From a virus, in the IMG/VR virus record IMGVR_UViG_3300031918_000136, positions 1 to 25,535 of that record: DNA of 25,535 bases, one strand, 5' to 3'. Positions within the stretch are counted from its first letter, which is position 1. Every line of letters begins with the position of its first letter. Shown piece by piece: positions 14,812 through 21,410 of the stretch. A model generated the notes under the pieces. That model searched no databases. It had not been told where the DNA came from and saw only the letters and a list, made by a program, of their open reading frames with translations. The translations under genes were made by a program, and so were the position numbers.

Positions 14812-15498
14812 CTACTTGCGGGCTTCGGGCGCGGGCGACGGGCGCCGGGCGCCGTTGTGGGCGCGCATGTAGGCGAAGTCGTCGGGGTCGGTGCCGAGTT
14901 GGCGGCACAGCATCATGTCCGACTCGGACAGGGTGACCGGCTCCGTGGTCGGCCTCTTCTCGCCCTCGGTGGCGACCTTGGGCGAGAGGGCGCCGAGGTA
15001 CGCCGCGAGCGCATCGGAGCCCGCCTGACCCATCGCGCGCAGCGTGGCGATGTACTTCGCGGGCTTCGCATCGGCCGCCATGTCGGCGGGAGAGAGCAGC
15101 ATGTCCGCCTTGGCCTTCTCGATGGCAGCGTCGAACTCCCCGAGGCGCTTGGCATCGGCGAGCTTCGCGAGGTCCGCGGCGGCGGTCTTGCCCGACTCGG
15201 CGCCCTGCTGCCACGCACGGGCCACGGCGACGGCCTCCCCGAGAGTGGCCTTGCCGGTGAGCGCGAGGATCTCGGCCTGCCCGCTGCGAAGGGTGCCGAT
15301 GCTGGTGAGCACGGACACCTCGTCGGCAGCGCACCCGAGAACACCGCTCATCTTCTTCATGGGCTTGTCGTCCTCGTCGGGCTCCATGTCGGCCTCGCCG
15401 AATGCCATCTTCATCGCCTTCTTCATGGCGGCGGGCGACTCATAGTCACCATCCATCGCGGCCAGAAACGCCTTGCGGCCCTTGTCGCTCATCTTCAT
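14812..15498 (-). CDS. Nested scaffold protein (Mu Z-like), internal start in the protease gene
   Basis: Within the protease gene, ATG 15498 (residue 191, MKMSDKGRKAFLAAMDG) follows CGGAGACACGAACC, a good ribosome site, and gives a 228-residue in-frame product sharing the C-terminus of the protease gene. In Mu the scaffold gpZ is made from an internal start within gene I, so the same arrangement is expected here. The region is helical and charged (KAMKMAFGEADMEPDEDDKP, and later KAKADMLLSPADMAADAKP), fitting a scaffold that is removed on maturation. The start is inferred from ribosome site and family precedent. Confidence 0.6.
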   Translation of the reverse strand: MKMSDKGRKAFLAAMDGDYESPAAMKKAMKMAFGEADMEPDEDDKPMKKMSGVLGCAADEVSVLTSIGTLRSGQAEILALTGKATLGEAVAVARAWQQGAESGKTAAADLAKLADAKRLGEFDAAIEKAKADMLLSPADMAADAKPAKYIATLRAMGQAGSDALAAYLGALSPKVATEGEKRPTTEPVTLSESDMMLCRQLGTDPDDFAYMRAHNGARRPSPAPEARK

Positions 15499-16068
15499 GG
15501 TTCGTGTCTCCGGTGGGTTGTCGGTGAGTCGCGCTCCATCGGAGGCTGCGACGAGTGCGGGGAGGTTCTTTGCGGCCGGGTCATTCACCAGACCGAAGTT
15601 CAGGTATCGGGTCACGGCGTTGGACTTGCGGTCAAACAGGAAGGCATTCGAGGTGTATCGGTAGTCCCGATTCGTGACGTACTTCAGAGCGTCGGGAGTC
15701 CACTTGATCCCGACGGCCCACAGTTCCGGCGCATCGGAGGGTCCGCGCAATTCGAGGTGATACCAGCAACTCGCGCGGCCTTCCTCGGCAGTCGGCGGGC
15801 GCTCCGTCCCGTCGTCGCGCACCTGGGGAATCGAGGCGTGGTTGTAGTCCGCCATCTTCTCGACGCCGCGCGCCGTGAATTCAGCCATGATCGAGGCAGC
15901 GGATTCGGCGGTGAAGTGATACACGCCCTTCGTGGTGTCGTTGGCGCCCGCGTGGAAAAGGCGCATCTCCGTCGGCGGCTCGCCAGTGGCCGAGACGGGG
16001 AGCGGGATGATGACCCGGATCCCGCCGTCGGGCGTCGAGTAGGCATCGAGTTTTACGGGGGCGTTCAT
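14812..16068 (-). CDS. Prohead protease with C-terminal scaffold (Mu gpI-like)
   Basis: A 418-residue protein with ATG 16068 overlapping the previous stop in an ATGA junction. The N-terminal 180 residues fit the Mu I protease: ARGVEKMADYNHASIPQVRD near 66-85 with the DYNHAS motif, GRASCWYHLEL near 97-107, then LWAVGIKWTPDALKYV near 116-131 and RDYRYTSNAFLFDR near 134-147. The C-terminal part is the charged, helical scaffold. The protease cleaves scaffold and itself during prohead maturation. An internal start for the scaffold alone is annotated separately. The histidine of DYNHAS is the best candidate catalytic residue; I cannot assign the serine with certainty. Confidence 0.86.
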   Translation of the reverse strand: MNAPVKLDAYSTPDGGIRVIIPLPVSATGEPPTEMRLFHAGANDTTKGVYHFTAESAASIMAEFTARGVEKMADYNHASIPQVRDDGTERPPTAEEGRASCWYHLELRGPSDAPELWAVGIKWTPDALKYVTNRDYRYTSNAFLFDRKSNAVTRYLNFGLVNDPAAKNLPALVAASDGARLTDNPPETRTMKMSDKGRKAFLAAMDGDYESPAAMKKAMKMAFGEADMEPDEDDKPMKKMSGVLGCAADEVSVLTSIGTLRSGQAEILALTGKATLGEAVAVARAWQQGAESGKTAAADLAKLADAKRLGEFDAAIEKAKADMLLSPADMAADAKPAKYIATLRAMGQAGSDALAAYLGALSPKVATEGEKRPTTEPVTLSESDMMLCRQLGTDPDDFAYMRAHNGARRPSPAPEARK

Positions 16069-16250
16069 CGCGGGAATCGGTCCTCATTCGGAGAGGCGGT
16101 GACGGGCGACGTGGACTTGACGACGCGCGGATTGATCAGCGGGTATTGCACGACGCATCCGCATTCGAGAAAGTAGCCATCACCTCCGGCATGACGCATC
16201 GGCGCGGGCGACGGAGCGAGGCGGTGCTTGCTTGGATCTTTGCAGTTCAT
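16065..16250 (-). CDS. Small unknown protein between Mu F-like and protease genes
   Basis: A 61-residue protein whose ATG 16250 overlaps the F-like stop and whose own stop overlaps the protease start, both as ATGA, so it is almost certainly translated. Sequence MNCKDPSKHRLAPSPAPMRH followed by a LECGCVVQYPL segment; three cysteines (C3, C30, C32) but no standard zinc motif. No membrane helix. Role unknown; the setting inside the head operon suggests a small head accessory protein. Confidence 0.68.
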   Translation of the reverse strand: MNCKDPSKHRLAPSPAPMRHAGGDGYFLECGCVVQYPLINPRVVKSTSPVTASPNEDRFPR

Positions 16251-16975
16251 CGCCGTTCCTTTCCGTCGAGCACGTCTTTGATGGCCGGTGAGTAACCGGA
16301 TTCGTCGGGGCGCCCAACGGCCGACATGCCGTGAGGGGAGCGGCCGAAACCCTGCATCGCGTCTACGTCGGGCGGAGGGTCGGTGATGCCTTCATCCGTC
16401 GCTTCTTCCTCGGACAAAGACACCTGCGATCTTCTGCATCCATAGTGAAGTGGACTCCAATGAGTTCGCCACCACGGATGGTCAGCCGGAAGAATCACCG
16501 TCCCGATCGGCTTGCAGATGTTCTTAGTCTCGCGGTCATCCTCAACGCCCACGCTGCGGATGTACGGGCGCGCTGCCTTGACTGCGGGATCCTGAATCTG
16601 CGCCCACTGGCCGACGCCGAAGTTCGTTTGTAGGTTCGTCCGAAAGATCGTCTCGACGCGCCAAGCCGGATTCGCCACCGAACCAGCCCACGCATCCATC
16701 AACTCCGGCTGAACTTCGGCTTTGAATGTGTCGAGCGAAGTCCCGTACTCAATCGCCGCGTCGATACGGTCGAACGTGAACTGGATCACGTCGGCCTGCG
16801 CGGTGCCGGCGATGGTGAATGCCCGCTGCCGCTGGTCCGCGTCGAGCCGGTCGAACTGCTCGCGCGTCATCGGTGAGCGCACGCGGAAGGCGTCTACCGC
16901 TTCCTGAAACGCCTGCGCGTCGGTCAGTGCGCGGAGGTCGAATGCGTCGCGCTCACTCGGACGGCGGCGCTTCAT
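16247..16975 (-). CDS. Minor head protein, Mu F-like head morphogenesis domain
   Basis: A 242-residue protein. The Mu F domain is clear in the C-terminal half: WRVETIFRTNLQTNFGVGQW near 105-124, then PYIRSVGVEDDRE near 137-149 and a putative metal-binding set, C154, H166, H172, H177 and C180, in the TKNIC...THWSPLHYGCRR segment. F-like proteins associate with the portal and prime head assembly. The gene begins 23 bases within the end of the preceding 99-residue gene. N-terminal 100 residues are helical. Mu gpF is larger (about 430 residues), so this is the compact form common in F-like phages. Confidence 0.88.
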   Translation of the reverse strand: MKRRRPSERDAFDLRALTDAQAFQEAVDAFRVRSPMTREQFDRLDADQRQRAFTIAGTAQADVIQFTFDRIDAAIEYGTSLDTFKAEVQPELMDAWAGSVANPAWRVETIFRTNLQTNFGVGQWAQIQDPAVKAARPYIRSVGVEDDRETKNICKPIGTVILPADHPWWRTHWSPLHYGCRRSQVSLSEEEATDEGITDPPPDVDAMQGFGRSPHGMSAVGRPDESGYSPAIKDVLDGKERR

Positions 16976-17252
16976 CGTTCGGTAGCACCACGTCGTAGAC
17001 GCTCACGATGTCGGGATTCGGTGCCGGCGCGCGGCACATCGCCTTGAACTTCACGACGGCATCGGCGAGCGAATCGGCCGCGCCCATCGGGGAGAAGGTG
17101 ACCGGGTGGTTGTTGCTCTCGCGCTTGGCCGCGAACATCATCTGCCCATGCAGCGCACCGATCAGCGTCTCCAACTCGCAGCCCTCTACTTCGGCGGCAA
17201 CGTAGACGTGCTGGAGCGGGCCCTGCTGGTCACGGATGCGGATGACGGCCAT
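16953..17252 (-). CDS. Unknown small protein between portal and Mu F-like genes
   Basis: A 99-residue protein starting at ATG 17252, where it overlaps the preceding stop (TGATG), although the frame stays open further upstream as a shadow. Sequence begins AVIRIRDQQGPLQHVYVAAE (a beta start), then an ALHGQMMFAAKRESN segment and MGAADSLADAVVKFKAMCRA, which looks helical. No motif recognised. Part of a block of three unknown genes downstream of the portal; such genes may encode portal-associated or internal head proteins. Confidence 0.7.
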   Translation of the reverse strand: MAVIRIRDQQGPLQHVYVAAEVEGCELETLIGALHGQMMFAAKRESNNHPVTFSPMGAADSLADAVVKFKAMCRAPAPNPDIVSVYDVVLPNDEAPPSE

Positions 17253-17494
17253 CAGTGCGCCTCTCCGACAATCGCGCGGCGTTCGCGCGGGTCCATGTCG
17301 ATCGGGAGGTCGTCGGCGGTGCCTTGCGTCTTTCCGACCACTCCGACGACGCGCGCAGGCTCCGGTATGTACCCCGCCACCTGCGTCAGCGCTGCGGCAA
17401 GCGTGGCGACAAGCGGACCGGGCGTCAGGTGCGAGGCGACGGTGACCTTGCCTGTTTCGTCGATCTCGATGCGGGCGAGGGTTCGGTTTGCCAT
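17252..17494 (-). CDS. Small unknown protein downstream of portal
   Basis: An 80-residue protein with ATG 17494 overlapping the preceding stop by one base and its own stop overlapping the next start. Begins ANRTLARIEIDETGKVTVAS (two strands), then a hydrophobic LVATLAAALTQVAGYI segment near 28-43 that is helix-like but short for a membrane anchor, then a charged tail DPRERRAIVGEAH. Function unknown. Coupling to both neighbours argues that it is translated. Confidence 0.7.
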   Translation of the reverse strand: MANRTLARIEIDETGKVTVASHLTPGPLVATLAAALTQVAGYIPEPARVVGVVGKTQGTADDLPIDMDPRERRAIVGEAH

Positions 17495-18063
17495 CAGCGC
17501 GCTGAGGCTGAGCGCAAAACTTCGTCATCCGACATGGCGATGTCATGCGGCAGTTTCTCGCCGATCGGCATCTCCATCAGGCGTCCACGGAAGGAGCAAC
17601 CAATCATCAGGCTCCATCCGCGATTGAGGAACTGGACATAGGGGCCGCTGCGATCTTGGTAGACGGCATTCACCGGATCAATCCCCGCGGCGCGGGCGGC
17701 TTCGTCGGGCCAGAGAACAGCACCCCGCGCGAGTTCACGGATCGCGGTGGCGCACTCCTCCGAGAAGATCTCGGCCAGTGCGAACTTGATCGATGACTCG
17801 TAGGACTTGTTATTTACTTCGCGGATACTACCGTCGGGCTGGACGTATTTCTCCGATTTCTTCCACGCACGATCACGCTTCACCTTTGTCTCGGCGAGGG
17901 CGTCGGCGGCAGCGGACTTGAAGGCCTCCTCAAGTTCATCCAACCGGCGCGCGTATTCCGCAGGAGCAGCACTCGCCGTATCTCCGAGGCCACCGGTGGC
18001 AAGCGACGGGCGGCAGTGCGAATCGGAATCCCACTCCTGAAAGGTGACGGTCTTCGGTTCCAT
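17494..18063 (-). CDS. Unknown protein downstream of portal, helical middle
   Basis: A 189-residue protein. ATG 18063 is preceded by AGGAG. Sequence opens EPKTVTFQEWDSDSHCRPSL, then a charged helix (YARRLDELEEAFKSAAADAL, about 37-56), an AWKKSEKYVQPDGSIREV segment (about 66-83), and a C-terminal part with FLNRGWSLMIGCSF near 144-157. No enzyme motif seen. It is the first gene downstream of the portal and is transcribed with it. A role in the head vertex is possible but not shown. Confidence 0.72.
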   Translation of the reverse strand: MEPKTVTFQEWDSDSHCRPSLATGGLGDTASAAPAEYARRLDELEEAFKSAAADALAETKVKRDRAWKKSEKYVQPDGSIREVNNKSYESSIKFALAEIFSEECATAIRELARGAVLWPDEAARAAGIDPVNAVYQDRSGPYVQFLNRGWSLMIGCSFRGRLMEMPIGEKLPHDIAMSDDEVLRSASAR

Positions 18064-18090
18064 GCTTTGTTCTCCTGTTGAGGGCAGGTA

Positions 18091-19803
18091 CTACTTCCGC
18101 GCCGCGTCATGCCCAGCGAGTGCCGCGAGCATGTTGGCCCGGTACAGCAACGTCTCTAGCGCCTTCGGATCCATGCGCTTGAAGTCGTGAAGGAGCCGCG
18201 CCTTGATCTCGTCGAAGGTGCCACCCTGCCGAATGGTGGCGAGCACGGCTGCAAGGTCGGGCGCGAGGGCATCGGCAAACACCCGGCGCCCCTTGGCGTG
18301 CAACTTGTCGAGATACTTGTGGCCTTGTGCTGCGGCGCCTCTGCCAACGGCCACGATCGACGATAGAGCGGCTAGCGCCTGTTCGTCCGTGACCGGGGCA
18401 TCGGGCGCGCCTGCGTCAACGGGTGGCGTCGTGGGCAGCATAGCGGCGGCTTCCTCTTGCTCCGACTCGAATTCCGCCCGGTCAACCATGGGCAATCCTT
18501 CGTCCTCGCACAGCGCATAGGTGTCAACGCCAGCGGCTTCGAGGTTCGGGAGCGCAGTAGACAGCGATGCACGCCCCGTGTTGCGCGCGTTCTCGTCCTC
18601 GGGCGGTTCCACCTGATAATCGATGATCGGGGCCATGTCGCCGTCCCCGAAGTTGTGGACGGCCCACCAGTAGAGCACCTGTTCACGGATCGTCGAGGCC
18701 CATGACTGCGCGTCGGCCTTGGCCAGATCGTTGCGGATCTTCTCGTCGGCCTGCTGGCGGCCTTGCGTCAAGCCCTCTTCCTTGCCCGCGGGGGCTTGTC
18801 CAAGGATGAGGGTTGCGATATCGGCGTCGTCGAGGTGAAGCCCCGCCAGGATGCCCTCGTAGACCTTGGCATCGGCTTGGAGCAACTGGACGCCCCATGA
18901 GGTCGAGGCGTCCGCGCCCTTGGGCGTCTCGATGACGCTGTTGCTTCCGAGGTTGCCGAGTTTGCGGATGAACGGCTTCTTCTCGTCGCTGCTCGCGCCG
19001 GCGGGCGTCTCGGCGAGCCACACGCCCTGCCCCAACACCTCGGAATGCCGCGCCAGGTCGCGCCGGCCCCATCGACGGGTGAGGTACATCTCGCCGAGCG
19101 CCGTAATCAGTCCGCGCCGCCAGCCGTACTCGTAGCCGTCGGGGCAGAACAGCACCCAATGGCCGTCGCTGTGCACGTTGCGCGTGAGGTTGGGCAGTTC
19201 GATCAGCCCCTGCCCCATGGTGACCACCCAATACGACTGAGTGTCGATGCGCCAGTAGGTGAATTGCGGGTGCCACCAACGGAGGCGGGGGATCCACATC
19301 TCGACGCCCGCGAACGTCTCGCGCGCCCAAATCAACTCAGCGAGCGCAAACCCGAGCATCCGCTGCCAGCGCCCGAGTTCCGTCAACTGCGACGGGGGGC
19401 ACATGCGGCCATAGAGCGCCGGTTGCGTATCGGAGCCGCGCAGGAGGTCGGCCGCCTTGCGGGCCTTGGCCTTCCCGTTGCCCGGCTGGAAATCGAGCGG
19501 CGAGCACAGCACGCCACCGACGCGCGTATCGAGGCACCCACGAATGCGGCCAACGCGCAGCATGCCGTCCACCAGCCGCGCCGAGTTGGTGAACATCCCG
19601 AGATCGTGGGATGCCAGCGTTGAGGTGATGAGCCCGAGCTTGTCGAGTTCAAGGACGTTCCCGACGGGGAGTTGCTGCGTGCCTTCCTCGGGACGAAAGC
19701 CGATGTCACCGAGGACAGGTGCGCCCGACGTGGCCGGACTCACTGCGGCGGGGTTGGTTCCTAGCGACGCCCCAAAGGCGAGCGCTTGTGTCTGCTCTGC
19801 CAT
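18091..19803 (-). CDS. Portal protein, Mu gp29-like (DUF935)
   Basis: A 570-residue protein, within the size range of Mu-type portals. Features of the DUF935 family: an N-terminal segment PVGNVLELDKLG, a core with GFALAELIWARETFAGVEMW, PRLRWWHPQFTYWRID, GRRDLARHSEVLGQGVWLAET and an ILAGLHLDDADIATLILGQ helix, then a GRQQADEKIRNDLAKADAQS segment that precedes the tunnel-loop region, and a C-terminal extension of about 100 residues that is acidic and helical. Portal rings of twelve subunits form the DNA gate at one head vertex. Located just upstream of the other head genes, 30 bases from the tRNA-like element on its upstream side. Start ATG 19803. Confidence 0.9.
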   Translation of the reverse strand: MAEQTQALAFGASLGTNPAAVSPATSGAPVLGDIGFRPEEGTQQLPVGNVLELDKLGLITSTLASHDLGMFTNSARLVDGMLRVGRIRGCLDTRVGGVLCSPLDFQPGNGKAKARKAADLLRGSDTQPALYGRMCPPSQLTELGRWQRMLGFALAELIWARETFAGVEMWIPRLRWWHPQFTYWRIDTQSYWVVTMGQGLIELPNLTRNVHSDGHWVLFCPDGYEYGWRRGLITALGEMYLTRRWGRRDLARHSEVLGQGVWLAETPAGASSDEKKPFIRKLGNLGSNSVIETPKGADASTSWGVQLLQADAKVYEGILAGLHLDDADIATLILGQAPAGKEEGLTQGRQQADEKIRNDLAKADAQSWASTIREQVLYWWAVHNFGDGDMAPIIDYQVEPPEDENARNTGRASLSTALPNLEAAGVDTYALCEDEGLPMVDRAEFESEQEEAAAMLPTTPPVDAGAPDAPVTDEQALAALSSIVAVGRGAAAQGHKYLDKLHAKGRRVFADALAPDLAAVLATIRQGGTFDEIKARLLHDFKRMDPKALETLLYRANMLAALAGHDAARK

Positions 19804-19833
19804 GGGTGGGGACTCCGCTTGAAAATCAGCCCC

Positions 19834-19911
19834 TCACACGGTCGGGATTCGAACCCGCATCGGCCGCTGTTTTACGAGTGGCCGACTTGCCGTTAGCACG
19901 CACTTCGCGTG
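19834..19911 (-). tRNA. tRNA-like sequence (possible degenerate tRNA, anticodon uncertain)
   Basis: On the minus strand a canonical T arm (GCGGGTTCGAATCCCGA) is followed by an acceptor 3' strand pairing with the 5' end over about 6 bp, and the pairing continues 4 bp beyond the normal acceptor, making a 10-bp closing stem (19831-19840 with 19906-19915). Total length is 78 bases. The D arm is weak, and the expected anticodon arm is replaced by a 7-bp stem (GTCGGCC/GGCCGAT) closing a 14-base loop that contains CTCGTAA, which in a normal arm would give anticodon CGT (Thr). No CCA is encoded. It lies in a 242-base gap upstream of the portal. It could be a divergent phage tRNA, a tRNA relic or a tRNA mimic. 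Confidence 0.4.
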
Positions 19912-20045
19912 AGGGACTTGAACTTGTGGCGCGACTCTCGCCTTGGCTGCTCGATTGCTCCAAGCGTCACGCCTGCGGGTATCAATGCACGGGCGCGCAA
20001 TCGTCGCTAGGGGCGTGCGTGACACTTCCGACGGTACGGGCGCAC

Positions 20046-20288
20046 CTATCCGCGCGCTATTGTCGGCAGCCGATACGCGACGGAATCATCGACCACGCCG
20101 ATCGACGGTCCGGTGTCATCGACATTGAACACGCCGCGGGCGCGCGCTGCGGACCGCTTGACTGCGGCAATCATGCGGCAGACGCGGCACCAGTCGTAGC
20201 CGTATGCCTTGGCCGGCTTGCCCTTGGGGCCAGCGTCGCATCGCGGGTTTGTGCAGCGGTGGCGCGCGGCATCGCTGGCGGTACTCAC
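20046..20288 (-). CDS. Small putative zinc-binding protein
   Basis: An 80-residue protein. GTG 20288 overlaps the previous stop (GTGA), which is why I prefer it to the upstream GTG 20369, which would overlap by 85 bases. It contains HRCTNPRCDAG (C12, C17) and YDWCRVCRM (C34, C37), a likely four-cysteine zinc ribbon, followed by a basic helix (AAVKRSAARARG). A DNA- or RNA-binding role is plausible. Ends DDSVAYRLPTIARG. Located last in the small-gene cluster before the tRNA-like element. Confidence 0.72.
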   Translation of the reverse strand: MSTASDAARHRCTNPRCDAGPKGKPAKAYGYDWCRVCRMIAAVKRSAARARGVFNVDDTGPSIGVVDDSVAYRLPTIARG

Positions 20289-20521
20289 TCGCCGCGTCCA
20301 TTCCGGCGCATGCGTCGCGCCCAGTACTTTGTCATGGGCACCCATCGCCCCCGATAGCACATTCGCCACGGACCGCAGAATCCGAAACCGGCGGCGATGT
20401 AATACCGCGTCCCGAGGTGGACGGGAGTAGGCTTTTCCTCATACTTGAATGAGGTCACGGTGCCGAGCGGCTTGCCGTTGACGGTCAGTGTCACGTCGCC
20501 CATCGGATAGAACGCCGTCAT
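20285..20521 (-). CDS. Small unknown protein, beta N-terminus and basic tail
   Basis: A 78-residue protein with ATG 20521 overlapping the upstream stop (ATGA). Starts MTAFYPMGDVTLTVNGKPLG with two strands, then TPVHLGTRYYIAAGFGFCGP (about 32-51) and a basic C-terminus (WARRMRRNGRGE). No known motif. Tight coupling on both sides indicates translation. It belongs to a cluster of five small genes placed between large terminase and portal. Confidence 0.68.
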   Translation of the reverse strand: MTAFYPMGDVTLTVNGKPLGTVTSFKYEEKPTPVHLGTRYYIAAGFGFCGPWRMCYRGRWVPMTKYWARRMRRNGRGE

Positions 20522-20994
20522 CGCATCCCCCGCTTCATCTTCGCCCTCGCGAGTCGCATCGGCGGCACGTCATCGACCCCGAATGAGGCGAGAAAGGCGG
20601 CACGGTCCGCGCGCATCGCTGCCGCCTCCGAGATCCCGCGCTTGATCCGCGTTGCCTCGATGCTCCCCTCCCACACGGCGCCCTCGCACGGGATGGCGAC
20701 GCGGTTGCGCGGGGACCACCACCACGGGTCACCGGGGAGCGGCACACGTTCACCCGTCGGCGCCTTCCCGATCAGGCACTTCGACGAGATCACGCCCGCG
20801 ACATCGATCCCGAGCTGCTCCGACTTGCGGAACGTCTCGACGGCCTCGGGCGGGAATGGCCGCTTGTCGCGCGGAGGCTCGACGTACTCGGGTGCCGGCG
20901 TGGGTGGCATGCCCCGCTTCTCCGGCTCGCGGTCGGGGCGCGGGGAGGCGGAACGGACGGCAATGGGGCGGTGGAAGTCGACAATGGATTTCAA
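20518..20994 (-). CDS. Unknown basic protein in the terminase-portal gap
   Basis: A 158-residue protein starting at TTG 20994, which overlaps the previous stop as TTGA. The N-terminal third is proline-rich and charged (EPPRDKRPFPPEAVETFRKS), then a central GDPWWWSPRNRVAIPCEG (about 88-105) with three consecutive tryptophans, then a helical ATRIKRGISEAAAMRADRAA (about 112-131) and a basic end. I do not recognise it. The context, next to terminase, would fit a packaging or head accessory protein, but this is a guess. Confidence 0.68.
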   Translation of the reverse strand: MKSIVDFHRPIAVRSASPRPDREPEKRGMPPTPAPEYVEPPRDKRPFPPEAVETFRKSEQLGIDVAGVISSKCLIGKAPTGERVPLPGDPWWWSPRNRVAIPCEGAVWEGSIEATRIKRGISEAAAMRADRAAFLASFGVDDVPPMRLARAKMKRGMR

Positions 20995-21215
20995 GCGTCC
21001 CTCTCGAAGCGTGCGGGGTGAATCAGCATCAGCCCTGCCATGCGCGCGGCAAGCGACGGGTATGCACCGGACTCCTCAAGAAACGCCGCGTTGCACTTGG
21101 CTATGTTCGCCTTGTGCTGTTCGGCTGTGTGTACTCCGTCAAGCGCCGCGGCATGAAATAGCGCCACCTGATAGGCGTAGGCGTGTTCACGCGGCGTGAT
21201 TCGCCAGTCGCTCAC
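20991..21215 (-). CDS. Small unknown protein
   Basis: A 74-residue protein starting at GTG 21215 (GTGA overlap with the 53-residue gene's stop). Sequence MSDWRITPREHAYAYQVALF followed by a helical KANIAKCNAAFLEESG and PSLAARMAGLMLIHPARF. It is amphipathic, predominantly helical, and has no transmembrane segment. Function unknown. Ends with TTGA that begins the next gene. Confidence 0.68.
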   Translation of the reverse strand: MSDWRITPREHAYAYQVALFHAAALDGVHTAEQHKANIAKCNAAFLEESGAYPSLAARMAGLMLIHPARFERDA

Positions 21216-21373
21216 GACTTCACCTCCACCACGCGAATATCCGTCGCCCCCATCCCGAGCAGCACGTTCCGATCGTGCATGGCGCCCTCTGCGGGTTCGG
21301 GCGTGGTTTGCAGGATGACGCCGCGCATGCGGTAGGTGAGGCGCCAGAGAGTAACCGTCGATGCTGAATCCAT
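21212..21373 (-). CDS. Very short unknown protein after terL
   Basis: A 53-residue protein (MDSASTVTLWRLTYRMRGVI then LQTTPEPAEGAMHDRNVLL, ending VVEVKS). I include it because GGAGGT sits 5 bases before ATG 21373, a strong ribosome site, and its stop overlaps the next gene's start (GTGA). A competing frame from GTG 21414 (64 residues) is rejected because it lacks such signals. Alternating hydrophobic residues suggest a beta hairpin plus a short helix. Function unknown. Confidence 0.68.
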   Translation of the reverse strand: MDSASTVTLWRLTYRMRGVILQTTPEPAEGAMHDRNVLLGMGATDIRVVEVKS

Positions 21374-21410
21374 TCGTTACCTCCGATTGAGGGTCGGTGC
21401 GCGGACCATA

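Noticed and set aside
14629-16176. 515-residue plus-strand open frame opposite protease/scaffold genes
   Set aside because: High-GC antisense shadow: arginine- and glycine-rich, no ribosome site, and the minus strand carries convincing conserved genes.
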